Origin: Deinandra increscens subsp. villosa
Taxonomy: Eukaryota; Streptophyta; Magnoliopsida; Asterales; Asteraceae
Length of the DNA stretch: 64,000 nucleotides
Assembly: GCA_039602395.1 (NCBI GenBank)
Contig: JBCNJP010000027.1
Span: 114,802,354-114,866,353 of the forward strand
Reading direction: 5' to 3'
Shown here piece by piece: positions 11,224-20,510 of the stretch. How positions within the stretch are numbered: position 1 is the first letter of the stretch; each line of letters starts with the position of its first letter. Made by a program: the position numbers and the translations under genes. The notes beneath the pieces were generated by a model. It had not been told where the DNA came from. It did not search any database and worked only from the letters and a program-made list of their open reading frames with translations.

Positions 11224-13410
11224 ATGAGTGCATCACAAGCTATTTCTATGATACCTATCTTGGTAAAATGGGAAGATTATAATAAATGGAAAGTTGAGTT
11301 TGAGGTTTACATCAACGAACATTTTGAAGAATTCTGGAAAGTAGTTGCTAAGCAATTTGCATGGCCAACTTTTGTCGATGGCTATGTCAAACTTCATCGA
11401 CATCTTTCTTTATCTGAACGAGAGTACATAAATATTGAACACCAAGCCATAGATATTATTAAGTCTGGTCTTTCAGAAGAGTTGTTTCTTGAACTCACAG
11501 TGGGTTGTACTGCTAAGGATAAATGAAATGATTTGCAAGAAAAAGGTAAGATATATGCAATCATTCAGACTATGAAGGATGACTCAGATTCTACTAATTC
11601 TAAATCCTATGATTCTGCATCGAGTGGTTTGGAATCAGGAAATGATAAATTGTCAGACAAAAAGGATTGTGATGGTGTTTTCAAGAATAAGCAACGTGAT
11701 GGTAATATCACTGATTCTGATTCTGATTCTGAAACAAGCTCTGGTGTTATATATGACAAAGGGGATGAAAGTGACATGGAAGAAGTTCAGAATGGAAGTT
11801 TGTTAGTATGTTCAATGTGTGCAAAACTTACTAAGATTAACAAGAATTTGATGAAAGAAAAAGATACATTGTTGGTTGAATGTGAAAACGCAAAAGCTGA
11901 AGCTAAAGATGTTGCTGCAGATTTTGAGTCATTGTTCAACAAGGCTTATCCTGTTCAACAGAAGTATGAAAAGGCAAATTCTTTTGTGACTGAATCGGCA
12001 AAGATAATTGAGAAACTTCAAAATAAGATCTCTATGCTTCAAGATGAAAATGTTCTTTATCGTGATAAGAATGAAGTTTTAACAAAAGATATTGAGATTT
12101 ACAAAAAGAAAAGAGAAATTGTGCTTGAAGAATTATTTGTTGAATGTGACATTCGTAAAGTGCAGATTTATGAATATGATGAGCTTAACGCAAAGTTTAT
12201 TAAATCACAATAGGAAGTGTTTGATTCTCAACAGAATATCAATGATTTGAAGTTAGAAATTTTGGAGTTAAAACGGCAAGTGAAGAATTGCAATTTGTCA
12301 CCAACATTGTTAAATTTCTTATATAAACAGGATCAGGGTGACGATAGTTCTAAGAAAGATGATATTCACATGGTTCCTCAACCGGTGGATTTATCTGCAG
12401 TTACATCTGCTCCGCTTGATCCTAAGGACGATTTGCATGATTATTCCAAGTTTGCCACTCCACCTAAGAAGCACAAGTCTAAGTCTAAGAAGAAACCAAA
12501 ACCATTGGGTGAAGCTCCAAAGTTTACTTCAAAGTCTGTTCTTCTGGAAAATGAACAAATTTTTAATAAAATTGTTTCAAGTACTTCTTCTGCACCTGAT
12601 GAAGGAAAAGTTTGGATTGAAAAGAACAAACTAAAGGACATCAAAGTTAAATTCACTAGAGAAGCTAAAGAGAGACATGCTTCTGGTTCTTCATCTGGAT
12701 ATACAAAGGGTTCTGGATTCAAGCATAAAGGTTTGGTTTATGAAGTCAAGGATGTTTTAGTGCAACAGACTACGAAGAAACCAAAGAAAATTGTTGTTCA
12801 GCATGTTCCTCGACTTCAGCAACAATCAAAGAAACAATCTATTCAGACCCAGCACAAGCAAATTCATCAGAAGAAGCCGCATGTTTCTACATCAAGAAAT
12901 CGATGTTATCATTTTGGAGGTTCGTCGAGTGATTCGTATTCTTTACCACAACGTTCTCCTAGGTATGATTCATCTGCAAATTTCTTTGATTCATTTACTT
13001 CTGATCATTCTTTTGGTTACTATGATTCTCCTGCTACGAATCATAGTTGGAAACCAAATACTTTTTCCAAGTTCTCACCAAAGTTTCGTGAGAGAATTTG
13101 TTATGCATGTCGTCGACCTGGACATCTGGCTGCAGATTGTCCGACGACTACATATGTTCATACAAATGCAAAATATGTGGATAATAATGGTAAAATTTTT
13201 GATGAACCATGGTCTCCAAAGGGTAGATCAATTAGTAAGTCGTCTGGTTCTACATCACAGATGCCAGTTGCAAACTTTTCTGGTTTCGATTCAAAAATTT
13301 TATCTACAATGATATGGAAACCAAAATATGTTTCCAAATCCAACAGTGACTATGTGGAAGACACTGGACGACCCGACGTTGTTGAATCGGGTCGATCCCA
13401 AAGCATTTAA
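11224..13410 (+). pseudogene. Gag-like protein of element A, internally deleted and with two stops
   Basis: One frame of 729 codons from ATG at 11224 is interrupted by TGA (11524-11526) and TAG (12211-12213). Residues 1-100 resemble the start of the Copia-Gag/UBN2-like domain (WEDYNKWKVEFEVYI). Compared with E and I, the rest of that domain and the first zinc knuckle are missing, so there is an internal deletion. Then come an acidic Ser/Asp stretch, a coiled coil (about 190-360), a basic Lys-rich region, and a zinc knuckle CYACRRPGHLAADC at about residue 625 followed by AKYVDNNGKIFDEPWSPK, a motif shared with E. The tail EDTGRPD is also shared. No enzymatic domain follows. As it stands it is a pseudogene. 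Confidence 0.8.
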
Positions 13411-15018
13411 TGTTTTATTTGGTGTTCAGCAGGTGTTTCAGGAAGACCTTTCGGTGATTGGAAAATTGCTGATTGTGAAATATCTGTTTTAATTAATTTG
13501 CATTCAACTTCAATTTTGTTTTTTAAAAGGCTAAACTGCGAGTATTCGTGTTGGTTGATCAATTTTTTTTGTCTTTCACTTCGTCTCATTCTGAGGGGGA
13601 GTTTGTTTTTGCAAAACTAAAAATAGTGTTTTGTTTTTCTAATCGTAAAAATGAATATCTATTAATAGAGTTGTCATTTTTAGGGGGAGAAATTTGGAAA
13701 AGACAAAAAGATTGAAAAATGCAAAAAGCCAAAAACATTGAAAAATGAGAAATTGTATCCGACATGATTGGGAAATGATGGTACATTGGCTGACAGTGTC
13801 TGACTCATGGATAAAGTAAATGAAAAGGCCATAAGACCATTTGATCGATGTGTAAGGTAGGGTCGGCAAATCAGAAAGTATACAAATATGATATACACTA
13901 AATCTGATGCTTGACCTAGTGGATAACATCTTGATGCATATCTCATGATATATCAAGAAAAAGAAAAGATATGTGTAAAATAAAATGAGAAGTCACTGTG
14001 TATACATGTGCTCAATTTGCAAAGATTTAAACTTGTTTGATTTTCTTTATTTTGTCAAACGATCGGACTTTCTCTACGTGTCGAAAGAGCGACCTGATCG
14101 TTGTTCGTTTGACGTTCTGCTTTATTTTCTTTGGTGTTTCGTATAACTCATCGGACTTTCTCTGCGTGTACGGGAGTACCGACCTGATTGTTGTTGGGTT
14201 ATACCATTTCAACTTGTTTTATTTTCTTATTTTGTTACGAGGCCTTATCTGCGTATCGAAAGATCGACCTTAAGGTAGACGATTTAACGTTCTTATTTCT
14301 TTTTGCATGGAACACAGTTGACTATATTATGATAATAATCATTGTGTGATTAAAATCACAAATGAGATCACAAAATGTGATAAGCAAAAGCATATCTGAG
14401 TATGTCTGATAGTGTGGGGTACGCTGGTCAATGCAAATTTAATCAATACCTCAACATATCCAGATGTTATGAGTATGATTGTGCTGGAGTTTAAAGTTGG
14501 ACAAACTATATCTGCAATCGGCATGGCTTATGTGCTCCAATAATCGAAATTGAAATGTAGTTCAGCATGTTATGACCAATATGATCCCAAGTTGTGATCT
14601 TTCTCACAAAAGACATAAATAGTGTCTAATTCGGTATTGTTTTACTTTTCTTATCAGAAAATACCAAAAAGATTTTAGGTGTGTTTTGATATAAAGTTTC
14701 TAAAAGTCAAAAAGATTTTGTTTCTTATTTGTTTTCGATTGATCAACACGAAATACGAAATCATTTTCAAAATCAAAATATCTTGGAGTCTCGAAGAGAC
14801 ATTTTGCACCAAGATTATTTATGTTGGCAGGTTTCTAAGTGGGAAGAGAACGTCACAACTTCAAGTCTTCTGAAGGTTGTTGATAAAGAGATTTCACACG
14901 ATGCAATGTCAAGTATTCAAGATTGAACTCATCGTCAAGATCGAGGAAGAGTTTGATTGAAGATACATGATACAAGTTTGAATAGAGTAAATGATACTGC
15001 ACATGCAAAGGGGGAGTT
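13411..15018 (+). other. 3' noncoding region of A with purine tracts and hairpin module
   Basis: About 1.6 kb between the gag stop and the LTR. It holds PPT-like purine tracts at about 13591 (GAGGGGGAG) and 13680 (TAGGGGGAG) and the true PPT AAAGGGGGAG at 15008-15018. The hairpin module is at 13991-14323. The whole region aligns with E and I, although no frame is conserved as protein-like. It is longer than most LTR-element 3' regions and looks functionally constrained at RNA level. Confidence 0.75.
13991..14323 (+). other. Three-hairpin RNA module of A closed by an outer stem
   Basis: Hairpin 1 (14054-14113) has arms GTCAAACGA and TCGTTTGAC, with an inner stem CTTTC/GAAAG. Hairpin 2 (14141-14204) has arms GTATAAC/GTTATAC and an inner GTAC-GGGA-GTAC. 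Hairpin 3 (about 14236-14287) has an inner CCTTA/TAAGG and an ATC-GAAA-GAT tip; its outer arm is damaged in this copy. AGTCACTGTGTATACATG (13991-14008) can pair imperfectly with CATGGAACACAGTTGACT (14306-14323) and close all three. Present in E and I as well. Confidence 0.7.
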
Positions 15019-15357
15019 TGTTGATACATGGTCCTTGATCGTCATGTGAAGTATCGGATACAAGACGGATTCACACAAGAATGCTGAGGTCCAAACTCAG
15101 GCCGAACCTGGAGTTCGGACATGGCCGAACGTGTGGCCGAACCTGAGGTTCGGCCAGTCGTATTTCAGCCTTATAAATAGTTGCGTCTTGTGTTGTATCC
15201 AGTAACAGTTGAAGCTTCCGTGTCATATATTCTCTGTGTACTCTGTGATCTCTGTGGTTAATACAAAGCTCATTTGTATTTACTCTTTGTGTTTCATCTC
15301 GTATTTCATTGATTTCATTACGACTAAGTAGAAGATCCGTACGCTCACGAACTTCCA
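15019..15357 (+). mobile_element. 3' LTR of element A
   Basis: 339 bp, differing from the 5' LTR at four positions (two in the palindrome region, one at the T/G in 'ctctgtGgtt', one next to the terminal CA). It follows the PPT AAAGGGGGAGTT and is followed by GAATG (15358-15362). Confidence 0.9.
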
Positions 15358-15362
15358 GAATG
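15358..15362. repeat. Target-site duplication of element A, right copy
   Basis: GAATG, identical to 10368-10372. The flanks read as continuous B LTR across the element. Confidence 0.9.
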
Positions 15363-15519
15363 TCGTGACGATGCTAGCTAAAATATATAAAAAGTTAAAT
15401 TTTTATATAAATTTCTTGTTATTAAAATTCCATCTATCACTAAATGGATTTTCTTGATTGCAAAAAGTTTGGACGATGGAACTACAAACTCGGGAATTAT
15501 TCTACGGATGAAATTAATA

Positions 15520-15562
15520 TATATATATATGTACCGATATATATATATATATATATATATAC
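15520..15562. repeat. (TA)n microsatellite
   Basis: Two runs of TA dinucleotides separated by GTACCGA, within the B LTR. Confidence 0.8.
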
Positions 15563-15666
15563 AAAAAAACACATAATTAACACATAATAACGATTAAGCA
15601 TGTATTAATTATTACTAATTAAAGTCAAAGTAATGGGGTTGACCTAGTTTTGTGCGAGGTGTTACA

Positions 15667-15898
15667 CATACTTAGAAGATACGCAAGTGAACCCAAAACG
15701 AGGACATTCATAACAAACAACTTGAAATTTCTAAGATACAAGGAGTCATGTGCTCGTAGGTTCGTAACTTGCAAATGTGTCCATTTGTCTATATATGTAC
15801 ATGTAATCCCGTAACTTTTATTTGAGATATAACAAAAGTCTTAAACGACTACTAGATGACAGTACGATTATTCTTCAACGGAATCCTGGTTGAAAACT
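15667..15898 (-). mobile_element. 3'-of-gag noncoding stretch of element C
   Basis: The reverse complement matches about 55884-56270 in element D, with deletions. It follows the gag stop on the minus strand and shows that C continues across element B. Confidence 0.65.
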
Positions 15899-16621
15899 TC
15901 AAGCTGATGCACCATGGTTGGCATTTGTGGCAGGAGGGTTGACAATCGCGAGTCTTGGGCATGCATTGCTGAGATGTCCAGGAGATCCACAGTGATAACA
16001 GGCACGAACTTGCACTTGAACATTCGGGGCTTGAGCAATCAGAGGCTTGGCAGGCTGTTGCACCATGGGTTGAGCCTGCAATGGCTGAGCTTGAATAGGT
16101 TGGCGACAAACATTCGCGCGGTGACCAAGGCGACCACAATTGTTGCAATGCCAGCAAGGGGTATGAGTGAGGTGGTGATGAGCACTTCGATTGCACAGAG
16201 GATAAGGGTCATTGTAGGGCTTCTTAGCAGGTGGTGCGGCGGGAGTCCACTGAGCCATGGGAGGAGTAGTGACAATAGGTGCTGCTAGACCTGCAAGAGT
16301 GGCGGTTACTGCAAAATTCTTACCCCTTCCGCTTCTTTTTGTTAGAGGAGGGTTCTGCTTTAGTCTCTTTTCAGTTATAGCTTCAGTCTTTTCAGTCACA
16401 GATTCCTTTTTAGAACTCCTTCTTTTCAGATCACCATCCCTCACATGGTTATCTGTCAGACGGGCGGCATCTGCGAGAGTCTTAGGGCTACTCGCCCATA
16501 TAGAATCACGAATAGCCAAAGGAAGTCCACCAATGTACCTTTTAATAGCTCGGATCTCAGTGGTGACAACATCAGGCACCAAAATCTCCAGTTCATAGAA
16601 ACGGTCAGTGTACTCTTGATT
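15899..16621 (-). pseudogene. Gypsy Gag, C-terminal part, element C
   Basis: The minus strand encodes the C-terminal part of a Ty3/gypsy Gag, open for 228 codons up to about 16582 and recognisable to 16621. It has a retrotrans-gag tail (IKRYIGGLPLAIRDSIWAS), a basic linker (DGDLKRRSSKK), then two CCHC zinc knuckles, CNNCGRLGHRANVC and CYHCGSPGHLSNAC. Gag packages genomic RNA into cytoplasmic particles, and the knuckles bind RNA. The N-terminal half is missing: homology with D stops abruptly at about 16621, where unrelated sequence begins. No protease or RT follows in frame. Close copy of 55150-55883. Confidence 0.8.
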
Positions 16622-17498
16622 TTTGTTTTGGTCAAAAATTCACGAAGGAATCTCGTATTCCAAACTTAGAAAGTGAGGTAGTGTGCTTGCTAATATGTTC
16701 GAAATGTAAAAATGAACACAAGGATGTAACGAGGGAAAAATCCAGGATTCTTTGAGTTGCCTCTAGGAATCCTAGCAAAAAAACCTCGGGAGCCGGCCTG
16801 AAGAGCCCGCTACCACACAATTTTATTGATAGGAAACTGAAAATTACAAGTGTTTTGGAGGTTTGATCGATCAGGCTAAGTGTTACAGAAATCGTAAGCT
16901 ACTGATCGAATCCTCGATTTATATAATAAACTAACAACTAACTAACTATCCGGGATTCTCGGGATCCTCTTTCTCCACCTCTCTCGACCGTTGAAGGAGA
17001 TGCGACCCACTTTCCCACGTGCCAGTTAGTTAAGACTGAGTCTTCAGGAGGCGGTTAAGCTCCACAACGTTCCTGAAAACAAATAAAGCACATGGCAAAA
17101 ATAAAGGTTAGTCGATAACAAATATTCAGGATACCTGACTGGACGAGATTCCCAAATCGTAACGAGATTCCTGGTCTTATGCAGCTTTCCTATGAGCATC
17201 CTGAAATCGACCCCTAACAATTGCCCCCGAATCTCGGCTGCCTGTGGATAAGATTTACAGCTGGCGAGATTCGCTTAACCCAATATTTCACGCCGTTATT
17301 ACGGTAAATGCAGTTGGATGTGACGTTTTTTACGGCGTCCGATTGATGGGATAACCATCATTACTTTTCTTTAAATACAAGATTCTGAGATCATATCTTC
17401 ACCATCTTCTCCTAAAAACCCTTTCGAGCTTCTTCGACGTTTCAGGTCGGTTTCTTCTCTTCTTCTCCGACTTCTTTTCGTTTTTCTTTATTCCGGTC
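16622..17498 (+). other. Upstream region of the Transposase_28-like gene
   Basis: No open frame with recognisable motifs. It has a TATA-like TTTAAATAC at about 17371 and a pyrimidine-rich presumed 5' UTR at 17400-17495. The CAATTGCCCCCGA stretch at 17218 resembles a C-rich tract of a plant LTR element, but no matching second copy is in the window, so the left end of this unit is uncertain. Confidence 0.4.
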
Positions 17499-18588
17499 AT
17501 GGTGAAGAAGAACACTTGTTCTGCCACTCCTTCCTCCTCGTTGAACATCGAGGACTTCATTGATCAGGGGATTCTTCCCTACAATGAAGAAGAAACCTGC
17601 AATTTCAGCGACGACGACATCCGCCAGTTGAAGGAATCCGGTCTCTTTCCGCCGTCGGCCGTCATTCGGAGTTTTGATTCTCGGCTGAAAGCTGATTGCG
17701 TGTCCAAAACCTGGGTTTGTTTTCTCTACTATCCTTTCCTTCTTGGAATGTCCTATCCCTTTCCGGCCATCGTAAACGAATTCTTCAAAATCACCGGCCT
17801 TTCCTACTCCCAAACAATGCCGAAGGTATGGAGGATTCTTTTCTCTCTTGATAACCTGAACAATTCCCAGAAGCTTGAGATGGGGATTCCCGAAGTTTGT
17901 GCCGCTTACAACCTGAGAACCCATGGGTTCAGTCGCTTCGTTCTTCAAGCCCGCTCTTCCTACTCCCAATTGATTCCTAGTGCATCACACAATGATCACG
18001 ATTGGAAGAGAAAGTTCTTTTTTGTCAAACGTGAATCCATTGTTGGGGGTGATTCGTTGCCGATGAAGTGGGTTCTGAAGGGTAGGAAACTGATTTAGGC
18101 ATTGTATTTGAGTTTCTTTGAATTTTGCTAATGAACTTTTACTGTTCCTTGCAGCTCCCAAATTTTCTGATCTTGTTGAAGTGACTGAAGAAGCTGTGGA
18201 GAGGACTGCCTCTTTTCTGGAGATCCCGCCTGCTGACAGAACCTTCGCTATCGAGAGCGCCAACAGCGAACAAAGTTTCTCAATCGATCATTCAGAAGCC
18301 GTCATGTCTAGTACGTAGTTGAGCTTCTCGAACATATGTTTTGAATTAGGCTTCCTAATCCTGACTGCTTTCATTATTTCATACTAGCAGCTCCCAAACC
18401 TGCAACTGGATTCTCCCTGGATGACCTGACCTCCTACCTGGAGATGAAAGAGGAGAAGCCCGAGCCCCTGGCCAGCATCCGACCTCCTACTACCAGGGCC
18501 AAGACAGCTTCCTCCAGCAAGAAGAGGAAGGGCTCGGAGGGTACTGTATTCCTGGAGAGCTTCGACGGACTGAGCCCCGCAGAGACTG
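17499..18588 (+). CDS. Putative gypsy-type transposon protein (Transposase_28-like), 5' three exons
   Basis: ATG at 17499 opens a frame that I read as three exons: 17499-18081, 18155-18310 and 18391-18588. GT donors at 18082, 18311 and 18589 and AG acceptors before 18155 and 18391 keep phase, and the frame stays open throughout. Exon 1 (about 194 codons) has the look of the plant 'putative gypsy type transposon' domain (PF04195): FPPSAVIRSFDSRLKADCVS, then YPFLLGMSYPFPAIVNEFF and FLYYP-type segments. Exons 2 and 3 both start CTCCCAAA, suggesting exon duplication; exon 3 encodes a Lys/Arg-rich stretch. The gene is cut about 10 bp into intron 3 by element E, so the 3' part is lost or displaced. 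The family's function is unknown to me; it is found in gypsy-derived repeats. Confidence 0.6.
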
Positions 18589-18598
18589 GTAACAAGCT

Positions 18599-18925
18599 TG
18601 AAAGTGCGTGAACGTATAGATCTTCTACTTAGTCGATATGAAATCAATGTAAAAAAGTAAAACGCAGAGAGTAAATACAAAAGACTTGTATTAATCACTA
18701 AGAAAACCACAGAGTACACTTAGAGAATATGACACGGAAGCTATTTAATTCTATACAAAATGAACTATTTAAACAAGTTGAAATACGACTGGCCGAACCT
18801 CAGGTTCGGCCACAAGCTCGGAGCTGTCCGAACTCCAGGTTCGCTGGGAGTTCGGACCTCAGCTATCTTGTGTGATCCATCTTGTATTCGATACTTCACA
18901 TGACGATCAGGACTATGTATCAACA
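18599..18925 (-). mobile_element. 3' LTR of element E
   Basis: 327 bp; the plus reading runs TGAAAGTGCG...GTATCAACA. It carries the same paired palindromes as A: GGCCGAACCT-C-AGGTTCGGCC, and GTCCGAACTC with GAGTTCGGAC. Related to but clearly diverged from A's LTR. Confidence 0.85.
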
Positions 18926-18938
18926 AACTCCCCCTCGG
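18926..18938 (-). other. Polypurine tract of E
   Basis: The minus strand reads CGAGGGGGAGTT directly before the LTR start TGTTGATAC. The same tract type precedes the LTRs of A and F. Confidence 0.8.
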
Positions 18939-19620
18939 CATGTGCAGTATCATCTTCTCTATTCAAACTTGTATCTTGTATCTTCAACCAAACTCTTCCT
19001 CGATCTTGACGATGAGTTCAAACTTGAATACTTGATATTGCATCGTGTGTATTCTCCTTATCAACAAACTTCAGAAGACTTGAAGTTGTGATGTTCTCTT
19101 CCCACTTAGAAACCTACCAACATAAATAATCTTGGCGCAAAAAGTCTCTTCGAGACTCCAAGATATTTTGATTTTGAAAATGATTTCATATTTCGTGTTG
19201 ATCAATCGAAAACAAATAAGAAACAAAATCTTTTTGGCTTTTGGAAACTTTATATCAAAACACACCTAAAATCTTTTTGGTATTTTCTGATAAGAAAACT
19301 AACGACATTACAGAATCAGACACTATTTTTGTCTTTTGAGAGAAAGATCACAACTTGGAATCATATTGGTCATAACATGCTGAACTACATTTCAATTTTA
19401 ATTATTGAAGCACATAAGCCATGCCAATTGCAAATATAATTTGTCCAACTTTAAACTCTGGCACAATCATACTCATAACATCTAGATATGTTAAGGTATT
19501 TATTAGATTTGCATTGACCAGTGTACCTCACACTATCAGACATACTCAGATATGTTTTGCTTATCACATTTTGTGATTTCATTTGTGAATTAAATCACAT
19601 AATGATTGTAACCATGATAT

Positions 19621-19957
19621 AGTCAACTGTGTTCCATGCAAAAAGAAATAAGAACGTTAAATCGTCTACCTTAAGGTCGATCTTTCGATACGCAGATAAG
19701 GCCTCGGATTTAACAAAATAAGAAAATAAAACAAGTTGAAGTTGTATAACTCAACAACAATCAGGTCGGTACTCCCGTACACGCAGAGAAAGTCCGATGA
19801 GTTATACGAAACACCAAAGAAAATAAAGCAGAACGTCAAACGAACAACAATCAGGTCGCTCTTTCGACATGCAGAGAAAGTCCGATCGTTTGACAAAATA
19901 AAGAAAATCAAACAAGTTTAAATCTTTGCAAAATGAACACATGTATACACAGTGACT
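19621..19957 (-). other. Three-hairpin RNA module of E
   Basis: Minus-strand copy of the module described in A. Hairpin 1 arms GTCAAACGA/TCGTTTGAC, hairpin 2 arms GTATAACTC/GAGTTATAC and hairpin 3 arms GTTAAATC/GATTTAAC are all intact. The outer strands AGTCACTGTGTATACATG and CATGGAACACAGTTGACT are also retained. Differences from A lie mainly in loops. Confidence 0.75.
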
Positions 19958-20510
19958 TCTCATTTTATTTTTCACATATCTTTTTCTTGATATATCATGA
20001 GATATGCATCAAGATGTTGTCCACTAGGTCAAGCATCAGATTTAGTATATATCACATTTGTATACTTTCTGATTTGCCGAGCCTACCTTGCACATCGATC
20101 AAATGGTCTTATGGCTTTTTCATCTTCTTTATCCATGAGTCAGACATTGTCAGCCAATGTACCATCATTTCCCAAACATGTCGGATACAATTTCTCATTT
20201 TTCAATATTTTTGACTTTTTGAAATTTCTCCCCCTAAAAATGACAACTCTATTTATTGATTTTCATTTTTATGATCTGAAAAACAAAACACTATTTTTGT
20301 ATTTTTGCAAAAACAAACTCCCCCTCAGAAAGAGACGGAGTGAAAAAACAAGAAAAAATGATCAACCAACACGAAAAACTAGCAGTTTAGCCTTTTGAAA
20401 AACAAAATTAATTTTGAAATTCAATTTAATTAGAATAGATATTTCACAATCAGCAATTTTTCAATCACCGAAGGTCTTCCTGAAACACCTGCTTGACACC
20501 AAATAAAACA

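Larger units (their letters stand above)
10373..15357 (+). mobile_element. Complete Gag-only LTR element A (4,985 bp)
   Basis: Two 339-bp LTRs, a Met-tRNA PBS (10714-10726), a repeat-rich leader, one broken gag frame, a structured 3' region, a PPT (15008-15018) and a perfect GAATG duplication define a complete element. There is no protease, integrase, RT or RNase H, so it needs enzymes in trans. The LTRs differ at only 4 of 339 positions by my alignment, indicating recent insertion. It sits inside the LTR of element B. Its layout resembles published TR-GAG elements (LTR elements that encode only Gag). Confidence 0.9.
6869..15666 (-). mobile_element. 5' LTR of gypsy element B, interrupted by element A
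   Basis: In the plus reading the LTR starts TGTCACATCCTGG at 6869 and ends GCGAGGTGTTACA at 15666. In sense it therefore begins TGTAACACC and ends GATGTGACA, the usual gypsy pattern. Removing element A and one copy of its target duplication leaves about 3.8 kb. A minus-strand TATA-like GTATAAAA lies at 9560-9567. Sequence of element C resumes at 15667, so B had inserted into C. Confidence 0.75.

Noticed and set aside
14027..14273. 60-80-codon open frames on both strands over the hairpin module, repeated in A, E and I
   Set aside because: They coincide with the inverted-repeat arms, exist on both strands because of that symmetry, and have no domain or Gag-like composition. An RNA structure explains them better.
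17499..18098. Single-exon reading of the Transposase_28-like gene ending at TAG 18096
   Set aside because: The GT/AG introns keep an open phase into two further exons; the single-exon end would be intronic.
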